DNA of 64,000 nucleotides, from NCBI RefSeq assembly GCF_019969725.1, contig NZ_JAHXYW010000007.1, forward strand, positions 208,200 through 272,199. The letters run 5' to 3'. Source of the DNA: Neobacillus bataviensis. GTDB lineage: Bacteria > Bacillota > Bacilli > Bacillales_B > DSM-18226. Both the position numbers and the translations under genes were made by a program. This document shows positions 8,122 to 15,763 of the stretch, piece by piece (within the stretch, counting starts at the first letter, position 1; each line of letters starts with the position of its first letter). The notes under the pieces are model-generated. The model made no database searches and was not told the origin of the DNA. It was given only the letters and a program-made list of their open reading frames with translations.

Positions 8122-9000
8122 CTCTCCAATAACGACACGCAGTACGTTTGGCCGGTCCTTAAAGGTTTTTGTTCCTGCTCCATAGCCAATTGACTGAACC
8201 TTCATCGAGGGAAGGGAACAAAACTCTTCCACCAGTACCGCAACAATGGCTGCGCCGGTCGGAGTCGTAAGCTCTGCTCTCATATCGGATTGTTCAATAG
8301 GTACCCCTTTTAATATTTCAAGTGTTGCCGGTGCAGGCACTGGATAAATGCCATGATCGATGTGAATTCTGCCTGTTCCCACGGGTACAGGAGATGCTTT
8401 TACTGTTGATATTTCCAACTGATGAATCAGAATGGCTGCCCCGATTATATCAATGATGGAATCAATCGCACCCACTTCATGAAAATGAACTTTCTCTAAT
8501 GGTATTCCATGAATGTTGCCTTCTGCTTCACCAATTTTCTTAAATATCTTTAAAGCTGTTTCCTTCACATGGTCAGAAAATCCAGCTTCCTCAATTAATT
8601 TAACGATATCTTGATAAGCACGGTGATGATGGTCATGGTCATGATGGTGGTGGTGACCATGGTCATTTTCATGATTATGTTCATGGTCATGGTCATGTTC
8701 ATGGTCGTGTTCATGATGATGATTATGTTCATGGTGATGGTCATGGTCATGATGATGGGCATGTTCATGCCCGTGATTATGTTGATGATTATGAGTGTGT
8801 TGTTTCAACGATACATCAAATTTTGTACTAGTAATCCCGTTCTTCACAATTTTTTTCCAGGTTATTTCATATTCATCCTCAAGATGAAGTTTCTTTAATT
8901 CTTCGACTAAAATATTAGGATCTGCACCAGCATCGATGAGTGCGCCAATGACCATATCGCCGCTGATTCCTGAAAAACAATCAAAATAAAGTGTCTTCAT
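8113..9000 (-). CDS. larC1: LarC1, N-terminal part of nickel-pincer cofactor synthase LarC
   Basis: A 295-residue N-terminal portion of LarC. It opens with MKTLYFDCFSGISGDM, the family's invariant start, and carries EVGAIDSIIDIIGAA (about 180) and TTPTGAAI (about 240). Between about residues 68 and 126 is an extreme His/Asp/Glu-rich stretch, plausibly a nickel store or chaperone segment. I choose ATG 9000 because AGGGGCAGG precedes it; the open frame reaches 9024 only through a TTG without its own site. The gene overlaps the end of larB by 20 bases. LarC acts after LarB and LarE in making the nickel pincer cofactor, used here presumably by the LarA homologue at 13015. Confidence 0.9.
   Translation of the reverse strand: MKTLYFDCFSGISGDMVIGALIDAGADPNILVEELKKLHLEDEYEITWKKIVKNGITSTKFDVSLKQHTHNHQHNHGHEHAHHHDHDHHHEHNHHHEHDHEHDHDHEHNHENDHGHHHHHDHDHHHRAYQDIVKLIEEAGFSDHVKETALKIFKKIGEAEGNIHGIPLEKVHFHEVGAIDSIIDIIGAAILIHQLEISTVKASPVPVGTGRIHIDHGIYPVPAPATLEILKGVPIEQSDMRAELTTPTGAAIVAVLVEEFCSLPSMKVQSIGYGAGTKTFKDRPNVLRVVIGESK
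8623..8800 (-). repeat. low-complexity His-codon repeat inside larC1
   Basis: About 180 bp of near-repeating CATGAC/CATGAA/CATCAT units encode the His-rich segment of LarC1. The tract is likely to vary in length between strains. Confidence 0.8.
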
Positions 9001-9754
9001 TTTTGCCTGCCCCTTTTTGTGCAAGTTGATGGATTAAAACCGCATTATATCCCCCGCCAAAACCATTATCAATATTAACAACACTAATTCCAGAAGCACA
9101 TGAATTAAGCATCGTTAGTAAGGCTGATAATCCATTAAAGTTAGCGCCATATCCGATACTAGTTGGCACAGCAATTACGGGATGGGAAACAAGTCCGCCA
9201 ACCACACTGGGCAATGCCCCTTCCATTCCCGCCACGACAACAGAAACCGTCGCATTTTGAATTTCTTCAGCATGGTTTAATAATCTATGAATGCCCGCAA
9301 CACCTACATCGTATATCCGATGAACATTACTCCCAAGGACTTCTGCTGTAACGGCTGCTTCTTCAGCTACTCTTAAATCCGATGTGCCTGCGGCAACCAC
9401 GGCAATGTATCCCTGAGTATTTCCTGCTGGGCGTGCTTCATCCTTCCAAAATAGAATGTTTGCTATTTCGTTATAAGTAAAATCAGGACAGGTTTTCTGA
9501 ACCGTTTCCGCCTTTTCTTTGGAAATTCTTGTTACTAAAACTTGATTATTTCGTGCTCTTAATGCCTGAATAATAGTGACGATTTGCTCAGCAGTTTTCC
9601 CTTCGCCAAAAACAACTTCAGGGAACCCCTGTCTTTTCTTTCGGTGGTGATCAACTTTAGCAAAACCCAAATTCTCAAATGTAGCTAGCTTCTCTTTTGC
9701 CTCTGCAACGCTGAGGGTACCTTTTTGAACCTGCTCCAAAATTTCCTCAAGCAT
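8981..9754 (-). CDS. larB: LarB, nicotinate-nucleotide carboxylase/hydrolase of pincer cofactor synthesis
   Basis: A 257-residue PurE-like protein. LarB carboxylates and hydrolyses nicotinic acid adenine dinucleotide to begin nickel-pincer synthesis. Family features are GFPEVVFGEGKTAEQI (about 43-58), IAVVAAGTSDLRVAEEAAVTAEVLG (about 117), YDVGVAGIHRLL, VVAGMEGALPSVVGGLV (about 175) and PTSIGYGANFNGLSALLTMLNSCA (about 200). The start is ATG 9754, since GGGGGGG lies just upstream; a TTG further up is in frame but lacks a site. It lies between the second gluconokinase and larC1, overlapping the latter, so all three are translated from one transcript. Confidence 0.93.
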   Translation of the reverse strand: MLEEILEQVQKGTLSVAEAKEKLATFENLGFAKVDHHRKKRQGFPEVVFGEGKTAEQIVTIIQALRARNNQVLVTRISKEKAETVQKTCPDFTYNEIANILFWKDEARPAGNTQGYIAVVAAGTSDLRVAEEAAVTAEVLGSNVHRIYDVGVAGIHRLLNHAEEIQNATVSVVVAGMEGALPSVVGGLVSHPVIAVPTSIGYGANFNGLSALLTMLNSCASGISVVNIDNGFGGGYNAVLIHQLAQKGAGKNEDTLF

Positions 9755-9787
9755 AAAAATCCCCCCCAATCCGAATCGTAATGATTA

Positions 9788-11260
9788 TTAAAAATACTTC
9801 GCGATATCTACTGCCAGCTTTTCATATTTCTTGTAAACCTTTTTATAGGCCTTACTGTTTTCGATATTTGGAAGAATTGCTTCCCCCATAGGGATATTCT
9901 TCTTAATCTCTTCGAAGGAACCAGCTTTATCAGTAGCCACTAATGCCGTCCATGCTGCCCCCCATGCAGCACTGTGATGACTTTCTGAAACATATATTTC
10001 AGCTTCAAATACATCAGCCATCATTTGCAGCCAAATCGGGGACCTGGATAAACCGCCGTTTACATAAATTTTTTGCGGCTCGCCAGCTAATCTCTCTAAA
10101 GCTTTCCCAATTTGATAGAGATTAAAAGTAATTCCTTCTAATACGGCACGAATAAAATGTTCTTTACCGTGGGTAATCGAAACCCCATAAAAATTTCCTT
10201 TAGCCTGCTGATTCCAAATCGGTGCTCTTTCACCGTTTATATAGGGAAGAAAAATAATGCCATCGGCCCCAGGAGCAACTCGTCCTGCTTCTGCAAGGAA
10301 TTCATCATAACTTCCTTCGTAATTCAGAAGATCTTTTAACCATTGCAAGGCAATTCCGCCATTGTTCGTTGGACCGCCAATGATGGAAGTGCCCTCTGTA
10401 AAGGAATAACAAAAGGTTTCTTGGTTTTCACTTATTTTTACGCCTTTGGTAAATTGTCTAATTGCCCCGCTAGTCCCCACTGAAACTGCTGCTTCCCCAG
10501 GGAGAATAGCACCGATTCCAAGGTTTGCTAATTGGCCGTCAGCAGCTCCAATTACGAAAGGTGTACTAGGATCGAGACCAATTTCTTCCGCAACAATCGG
10601 GTTGATTCCTGTTAATATCGCAGTCGGAGGAACGATGTTCGAAAGCTGTCCTTCGTTTATACCAGTTAACCCTAATAATTCCGAATCCCAGCTTTGTGTG
10701 GCTGGATTAAATAGACCTGTGGCAGAAGCCATCGAATAGTCAATCACACGCTGTTCAAACCATGTGTGAAGCACAAACTCCTTAATCGACATATAGTAGG
10801 CTGCCAGATTATAGGATTCATAGTTTGTTTCCTTCATCCATAAAAGCTTGACGAATGGTGTCATCGGGTGAATAGGCGTTCCTGTATTGGCATAATATTT
10901 GCTCCCGGTTTTTTCCAATACCTTTTCAGCCTGATCAAAGCTTCTTCCATCTGCCCATATAAGTGCTGGAGATATCGGCTTTTTATTTTCATCAACACAT
11001 ATGAGTGAATGCATTGCCGCTGAAAATCCAACGGAAAGTAGTTCATTTTTTTTAATGGCTGCTTTGTTAATTGCATTCCTTACCGCTTTAATTGTTAACC
11101 TTTCGATTTCTATTGGATCCTGCTCTACCCATCCAGGCTTAGGATAATAAGAGGTAATCATTTCTTCTGAATCAGCGATGAGCTTTCCAGTCAAATTGAA
11201 TACACATGCTTTGACGCTAGTTGTTCCAAAATCAATACCCATTACATACTCTTTATACAT
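9788..11260 (-). CDS. gntK: second gluconokinase-type FGGY kinase
   Basis: A 490-residue FGGY kinase, clearly paralogous to the gntK at 3503. It has MGIDFGTTSVKACVF (7-21), WADGRSFDQAEKVL (about 118), IGAADGQLANLGIG (about 236), SVGTSGAIRQF (about 260) and GGLSRSPIWLQMMADVF (about 415). The shared TGTPIHPM and MASATGLFNPA segments support gluconate rather than xylulose or glycerol as substrate. Its place inside the lar string, 33 bases ahead of larB, suggests it phosphorylates the gluconate made by the LarA homologue. Other aldonates are possible. The ATG follows GGAAGAGGAAGC. Confidence 0.85.
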   Translation of the reverse strand: MYKEYVMGIDFGTTSVKACVFNLTGKLIADSEEMITSYYPKPGWVEQDPIEIERLTIKAVRNAINKAAIKKNELLSVGFSAAMHSLICVDENKKPISPALIWADGRSFDQAEKVLEKTGSKYYANTGTPIHPMTPFVKLLWMKETNYESYNLAAYYMSIKEFVLHTWFEQRVIDYSMASATGLFNPATQSWDSELLGLTGINEGQLSNIVPPTAILTGINPIVAEEIGLDPSTPFVIGAADGQLANLGIGAILPGEAAVSVGTSGAIRQFTKGVKISENQETFCYSFTEGTSIIGGPTNNGGIALQWLKDLLNYEGSYDEFLAEAGRVAPGADGIIFLPYINGERAPIWNQQAKGNFYGVSITHGKEHFIRAVLEGITFNLYQIGKALERLAGEPQKIYVNGGLSRSPIWLQMMADVFEAEIYVSESHHSAAWGAAWTALVATDKAGSFEEIKKNIPMGEAILPNIENSKAYKKVYKKYEKLAVDIAKYF

Positions 11261-11314
11261 GCTTCCTCTTCCTTTTCAAATAAAACATAGTATATCTATA
11301 TTTTTAATATCGTT

Positions 11315-11354
11315 AAAAGAAAAAGCCTTGGAGGATTCCAAAGCCTTTTCTTTT
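11315..11354 (-). terminator. internal hairpin terminator/attenuator between larE and gntK
   Basis: An 18-bp stem with two G-U pairs, loop ATCC, and a U-rich 3' arm on the minus strand. It lies between larE and the second gluconokinase and probably reduces read-through into gntK-larB-larC. Confidence 0.55.
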
Positions 11355-11366
11355 AGCTGCTTCCTT

Positions 11367-12167
11367 TTAGGATAAAACTTTGTTCATACTGCCACTTTGG
11401 TAGCCAATTAAATCTAAAGTAATATATTTATATCCAAAGGCTTGAAGTTCTTTGACTATAGAATCGTGGTTATCCAAAACAATCTTCATGTCGGTCGGTT
11501 CTACCTCGATTCTAGCAATCTCCTGATGAGTTCGAACCCGGACCTGCCGAATTTGTAAAGATTTTAAATAGCTTTCCGCTTTTTCAACCTTTGTTAACTT
11601 TTCTTTAGTAATATATTCACCATAGGCAATCCTTGAAGATAGACAGGCAAATGATGGTTTATTCCATGTTGGTAAATCGAAATTTCGTGAAAGTTCACGT
11701 ATTTCTTCTTTGAAAAGATTAGCTTCTTGCAGCGGTCCGCGGATTCCTTTTTCTTTTGCAGCCTGCATGCCTGGTCTGAATTCATTCATATCATCTGCAA
11801 TGACGCCATAAATCACATTCTGAAATCCCTTTTCTTCCATGACCGGGATTAAGTGGTCAAATAGACTGCTTTTACAAAAGTAGCATCGATTCTTATTGTT
11901 CTCCGCATATCCAGGAATCGCTAACTCTGATGTTTCGATTACCTGGTGCTTAACACCGATTTTTTCAGCAAGTATTTTGGCCTCTTCCAGTTCACTTGAA
12001 GGATACGTTTCTGAATCTGCAGTTACAGCCAAAACACGGTCCGTGCCTAATGTCTCCACAGCTGCTTTTAAAAGAAAAGTACTGTCCACCCCTCCTGAGA
12101 ATGCGACCACCACTGATTCCATTTCACGGAGAATTGACTGTAGGTTATTATACTTCTCTATTTGCAT
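11367..12167 (-). CDS. larE: LarE, sulfur transferase of nickel-pincer cofactor synthesis
   Basis: A 266-residue PP-loop ATP pyrophosphatase: AFSGGVDST (22-30) adenylates the pincer dicarboxylate precursor, and sulfur is then inserted. Cysteines are seen at 95 and 98 (CYFC) and 175 (FACLSSR). L. plantarum LarE has only the last of these and sacrifices it. The three-cysteine pattern matches LarE proteins that hold a 4Fe-4S cluster and can turn over, so this enzyme is probably of the cluster type. I choose ATG 12167, preceded by GAGAGGGG; the upstream ATG lacks a site. It follows the SDR gene by 55 bases. Confidence 0.92.
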   Translation of the reverse strand: MQIEKYNNLQSILREMESVVVAFSGGVDSTFLLKAAVETLGTDRVLAVTADSETYPSSELEEAKILAEKIGVKHQVIETSELAIPGYAENNKNRCYFCKSSLFDHLIPVMEEKGFQNVIYGVIADDMNEFRPGMQAAKEKGIRGPLQEANLFKEEIRELSRNFDLPTWNKPSFACLSSRIAYGEYITKEKLTKVEKAESYLKSLQIRQVRVRTHQEIARIEVEPTDMKIVLDNHDSIVKELQAFGYKYITLDLIGYQSGSMNKVLS

Positions 12168-12222
12168 TGTCCCCTCTCCCATCTTTTTAGAGCCAATTAC
12201 TTGTATATAACTATGTGTCTTA

Positions 12223-12993
12223 TTATATTGTCATGCTTCCAAAGCCGCCATCTACTCGAATCAAGGCTCCCGTTACGAAGCTTGAAGCTTTTTCTGATGC
12301 AAGCCAAACGGTTGCCCCTTGTAGTTCTTCTGCTTCCCCAAAGCGATTCATTGGAGTATGACTCATGATCGATTCGATTCGTTCTTTATCTAAGATTTTT
12401 CGGTTTTGTTCCGCTGGGAAGAACCCTGGAATAATGGCATTCACACGAATTCCATTCGGTGCAAATTCTCGTGCTAAGAACTGCGTAACACTGTTAAGGC
12501 CCGCTTTGGAAACGGAATACGTAAATACTCTAGAAAGAGGTGTTGTGGAAGAAACAGACGAAATATTAATGATACTTCCCTTTCTTTCCTGCTCTATCAT
12601 TCTTTTAGCAAAAATCTGACAGGTTAATACAATCCCCTTCAAGTTTATATCCATAATTTTGTCATATTCATCCATTCCAATTTCAAAGAAAGGCGTTGCA
12701 CTATTCGTACCGGGAGCATTTAAAAGAATGTCCCAGCCGCCGGACCATTGTTCAATTTCTTTTGCCGCTTGAATTAATGATTCCTGTGAACTGACATCCG
12801 CAGCAAATGCTTTGGCTTCTCCGCCATTTTGTTCAATTTCTTTTACTACTTCTTCAGCTTTTTCAAGGTTTCGTCCGACAATGGCCACTTTCGCACCGTG
12901 TGCCGCCAACCCTTTTGCCATTGCTGACCCTAGTACACCATTTCCCCCAATGGCTACTGCGGTTTTACCAGTTAAATCAAATAAATTTGTCAT
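12223..12993 (-). CDS. SDR-family oxidoreductase, UxuB-like (fructuronate/mannonate)
   Basis: A 256-residue classical short-chain dehydrogenase. It has the cofactor loop GGNGVLGSAMA (17-27, TGxxxGxG variant), catalytic Ser about 146 (ISSVSS) with YSVSK (about 158-162), and a C-terminal VDGGFGSM. The segment IPGFFPAEQNRKIL...HTPMNRFGEAEEL resembles B. subtilis UxuB (YjmF), the SDR D-mannonate oxidoreductase, though this protein is about 20 residues shorter. It sits directly behind the LarA homologue. I infer NAD(P)H-dependent reduction of D-fructuronate to D-mannonate. Gluconate 5-dehydrogenase is the main alternative. Confidence 0.75.
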   Translation of the reverse strand: MTNLFDLTGKTAVAIGGNGVLGSAMAKGLAAHGAKVAIVGRNLEKAEEVVKEIEQNGGEAKAFAADVSSQESLIQAAKEIEQWSGGWDILLNAPGTNSATPFFEIGMDEYDKIMDINLKGIVLTCQIFAKRMIEQERKGSIINISSVSSTTPLSRVFTYSVSKAGLNSVTQFLAREFAPNGIRVNAIIPGFFPAEQNRKILDKERIESIMSHTPMNRFGEAEELQGATVWLASEKASSFVTGALIRVDGGFGSMTI

Positions 12994-13014
12994 GTCTCTT
13001 CTCTCCCCTATATT

Positions 13015-14283
13015 CTAGAATAAATTTCCGTTTTCCCCAAAAGGAAACTCATAGACTTCTGATATTTGCTCCATATTTGGATGATTTTTTATATACTCAA
13101 GCAATGGCTCAGACACTTCAATTTCACTAAGCTTTAATGTATTTTTGATCCGTACGAGTTTGACTGTTGTAAAATCCAAGATATTACATGTTTTTATGGC
13201 TGCTTGAATGGTCTGTTTATCATTAGGTAAGGTAGTTGCAATTTTTGTAGGAGCGACTACCGTAGAAGTCAAACCATTGGCATAGGTTCCTTCTAAATCC
13301 ATTTTGTCAACAAGGCGCTGGCAGGTAAAATCTGCAGTTCCAACACCATTGGCATTTCCCTCTGACTCTCGAGTGACATCAAGCACGACCATTTTACTTA
13401 CATCGGGACCACCTGACGCATAGGGTGTTGGATAGCGGCCAGTGATATTTGGGTCCATTCCATCACCCGAAATATTTTTACCAATTTCATCAATCACGAG
13501 GACATCTATTTGATCAAAAAACAACTTTGGCAATAAGGCTTTGGCTTGTTTCTGTAAATCAGGTTCTTTTTCAATAATCTCTTCTGGTGTTAACACATCA
13601 ACAATGGCTACCCTGTCAAATGCATTTTCAACCGAAGCAACGCCAAAAAGGAATGGTGTTTTTTCCATGATGATCTTTGCCATGGCCGGTACATTTTCTG
13701 CCATATACTTAAAACCCATTTGATGACATGCTTCTGCCCCTTTTTGTTTCCCTAAACCAATACTGATCATCTTCATGATGCCGCTTTCAACTGGTCCCCT
13801 AAAGGCGGTATGGGGTTTCACCCGATTAATCACCACGATGCCATCAGCTTCTGAAGCATATTTATCGACATATACTGGCAGTCCGTTTGGCAGTTCGCTA
13901 ATCTTTACAACTTCCATCGATGAGCGAATTTCACAACCTGCACTTTCCTCTGTTACTCCAAGATGCGCTAACACTTCTCTCTGTCCTTCTGCAGTCGCAC
14001 CGCCATGGCTTCCCATACTTGGTACAATAAAGGGTTTGGCTCCTAATTCTTTTAAAAATTTCACGGTTACTGCCGTAAGTTCAACAAGGCAATCAAGCCC
14101 TCTGCTGCCGACAGCAATCGCAATTTCCATTCCAGGTTTAATTTGTTTCTGGATTTTTTCTCGTTGTAATTTTTCTTTTAGTTCTTTTTCAAGGTTTTCA
14201 ATTTTCGTATCATCAAACTTTACTCTTACTTTGGCCATCTTTGGAATTGGAATATCTTTAACTAATTCTTGCAGAATCCCCAT
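13015..14283 (-). CDS. LarA-superfamily nickel-pincer racemase/epimerase, candidate D-gluconate/D-mannonate 2-epimerase
   Basis: A 422-residue protein with the lactate-racemase (DUF2088) fold. Candidate nickel-cofactor residues, numbered from ATG 14283, are His93 (GSHGG), His158 (VKPHTAFRG), Lys171 (SGIMKM) and His187 (ACHQMG). Their spacing is close to His108, His174, Lys184 and His200 of L. plantarum LarA, where Lys184 carries the pincer. LarA homologues are known to racemise or epimerise several 2-hydroxyacids, including D-gluconate at C2. The neighbours are a UxuB-like SDR, gluconokinase and the full LarBCE set, which points to D-mannonate/D-gluconate interconversion. Substrate is inference. 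AGGAG lies 11 bases before the ATG; an upstream GTG overlaps it and is unlikely. Confidence 0.8.
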   Translation of the reverse strand: MGILQELVKDIPIPKMAKVRVKFDDTKIENLEKELKEKLQREKIQKQIKPGMEIAIAVGSRGLDCLVELTAVTVKFLKELGAKPFIVPSMGSHGGATAEGQREVLAHLGVTEESAGCEIRSSMEVVKISELPNGLPVYVDKYASEADGIVVINRVKPHTAFRGPVESGIMKMISIGLGKQKGAEACHQMGFKYMAENVPAMAKIIMEKTPFLFGVASVENAFDRVAIVDVLTPEEIIEKEPDLQKQAKALLPKLFFDQIDVLVIDEIGKNISGDGMDPNITGRYPTPYASGGPDVSKMVVLDVTRESEGNANGVGTADFTCQRLVDKMDLEGTYANGLTSTVVAPTKIATTLPNDKQTIQAAIKTCNILDFTTVKLVRIKNTLKLSEIEVSEPLLEYIKNHPNMEQISEVYEFPFGENGNLF

Positions 14284-14360
14284 GTATATACTCACTCCTT
14301 TTCATTGTTTAAAGTGTTCCTCACGGGATTATATTCCATGTAATTACTTTGTCAGTTACT

Positions 14361-14374
14361 TGAAATCCCTTTCA
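14361..14374. promoter_or_regulatory. cre-like box
   Basis: TGAAATCCCTTTCA, a cre-like palindrome with CC in place of the central CG. It lies between the ROK operator and the larA-like gene. The same variant occurs at three other promoters in the window. Confidence 0.4.
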
Positions 14375-14404
14375 TTTTTAAGGCTATTTATAAATTTATT
14401 TATT

Positions 14405-14429
14405 TTAATTTGTTCATCAAACAAACTAA
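14405..14429. promoter_or_regulatory. ROK (XylR-like) operator
   Basis: Half-sites TTAATTTGTT and AACAAACTAA around a 5-bp spacer, the layout of the B. subtilis XylR operator. It is in the divergent gap between the larA-like gene and a ROK repressor gene. Confidence 0.75.
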
Positions 14430-14484
14430 TTACCTGTATAATATCATTATGCTTCCAAAACGTCAATAAATAAAGGAGTAAATT

Positions 14485-15654
14485 ATGCTTACTGGGGATG
14501 CAGCTTACATTAAAAAAATCAATCGTTCCTTAATCCTTAGCAAAATTATTGAGCACGGGAGGGTTTCACGTTCAGATTTAGCGAAAATAACTGGCTTAAA
14601 TAAAGCAACAATCTCTGTTCAGGCAGCTGATTTATTAGCCGAAAAATTAATTATCGAAACACCAAAGGAGCATAAAAATCTTGGCAGAAACCCAATAATG
14701 CTTTCGATTATTCAGAATGCTGGATTTTCCTTAGGAATTGACCTTGATAAATCTACCATAACTTTTACGTTATCAGACTTAAGCGGCAGGCCTATTTCCA
14801 CTGAAACAATTGCGCTTCAAACCACTGATTATAATGAGGTTCTCTTGTTATTATCAAAATATATTAAAGATTATAAAGAAAAATATGCTAATGCCCGCTA
14901 TGGACTGATTGGTGTAGTTATTGGAATTCACGGTATTGTGAATAACGATGAAATCATCTATTTCGCCCCCCACCACCAATGGCGTAACAAGAATTTAAAG
15001 GTTGATTTAAAAAATGAAACCGGTGTCAATATATTTATCGAAAATAACGCAAATTTGTGCGCTTTTTCTGAAATCGTTTATAAACACCATCAAAGTGAAA
15101 ATTTATTATCTGTTAGTCTGTATTCTGGAATTGGTCTTGGACTGATGGTTAATAAAGAATTAATAAAAGGATACCATGGTTATGCTGGGGAAATTGGGCA
15201 TATGATTGTTGTTCCAGAAGGGAAACTGTGCCGCTGCGGGAAAAAAGGCTGTTTTGAACAATATGCTTCTGAAGCCAGTTTTATTAGGCGATTAGCTGAG
15301 ATAAAACAAATGGACGCCATTAGCTATGAAGAATTGAAAGATTGGATTAACAATAGGGATTCTACTACTTGTCATCAAATAAAACAGTTTATTAAAATAT
15401 TATCCGTTGGCCTTAATAATATTATTAATCTATATAATCCTGAAATTGTTGTTATTAATAGCGAGCTGCTCCGATTGTTTCCTGAAGCTGTTTTTGAATT
15501 AAAAAATCATTTGAACTCTTCAGTTGGTCACTATCGTGAACTGGTAATTTCAGATTTTGGAAAAAAGGCTTGTATCTTAGGCGCTTGCGCGATGGCGATT
15601 AAGAAGTTTTTAGAGGTACCGGAACTAAATTTGTCTTTGGCTGATCATAGATAA
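14485..15654 (+). CDS. ROK-family transcriptional repressor (XylR-like)
   Basis: A 389-residue ROK repressor. An N-terminal winged helix (about 10-65; SRSDLAKITGLNKATISVQAADLL) is followed by a sugar-kinase-like effector domain with VIGIHGIV, a GIGLG motif (about 214) and the ROK zinc site GHMIVVPEGKLCRCGKKGCFE (about 234-254). It is divergent from the larA-like gene, and its operator lies in the gap, so it likely represses the lar string and perhaps itself. It has a close paralogue at 25274 that shares MxTGDAAYIKKINRSLI. The inducer is probably a uronate or aldonate rather than xylose, since no xyl genes are near. The ATG follows AAAGGAG. Confidence 0.85.
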   Translation: MLTGDAAYIKKINRSLILSKIIEHGRVSRSDLAKITGLNKATISVQAADLLAEKLIIETPKEHKNLGRNPIMLSIIQNAGFSLGIDLDKSTITFTLSDLSGRPISTETIALQTTDYNEVLLLLSKYIKDYKEKYANARYGLIGVVIGIHGIVNNDEIIYFAPHHQWRNKNLKVDLKNETGVNIFIENNANLCAFSEIVYKHHQSENLLSVSLYSGIGLGLMVNKELIKGYHGYAGEIGHMIVVPEGKLCRCGKKGCFEQYASEASFIRRLAEIKQMDAISYEELKDWINNRDSTTCHQIKQFIKILSVGLNNIINLYNPEIVVINSELLRLFPEAVFELKNHLNSSVGHYRELVISDFGKKACILGACAMAIKKFLEVPELNLSLADHR

Positions 15655-15694
15655 CGAGCGATTCTTTCGATAAATTAACAAACTCTTCACTTTT

Positions 15695-15735
15695 TTGACA
15701 AGCCGAGTCGGTTTTATTTTATAAAATAGACTCGG
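15695..15735 (+). promoter_or_regulatory. promoter with inverted repeat ahead of NERD gene
   Basis: TTGACA (15695-15700) is followed 17 bases later by TTTATA (15718-15723). CCGAGTC (15703-15709) and GACTCGG (15729-15735) flank the -10 region, so a repressor site or a hairpin at the transcript start is likely. Confidence 0.5.
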
Positions 15736-15763
15736 AGTGATCAAAAAAATAAGGAAGTGTCAC

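Noticed and set aside
8611..8898. Plus-strand Met/Val-rich open frame opposite larC1
   Set aside because: It is the antisense shadow of the His-codon tract (CAT read as ATG). No ribosome site or family match.
13015..14283. Simple lactate racemase
   Set aside because: The fold and residues fit LarA-like enzymes in general, but there is no lactate permease or dehydrogenase nearby, and every neighbour handles gluconate or uronate.
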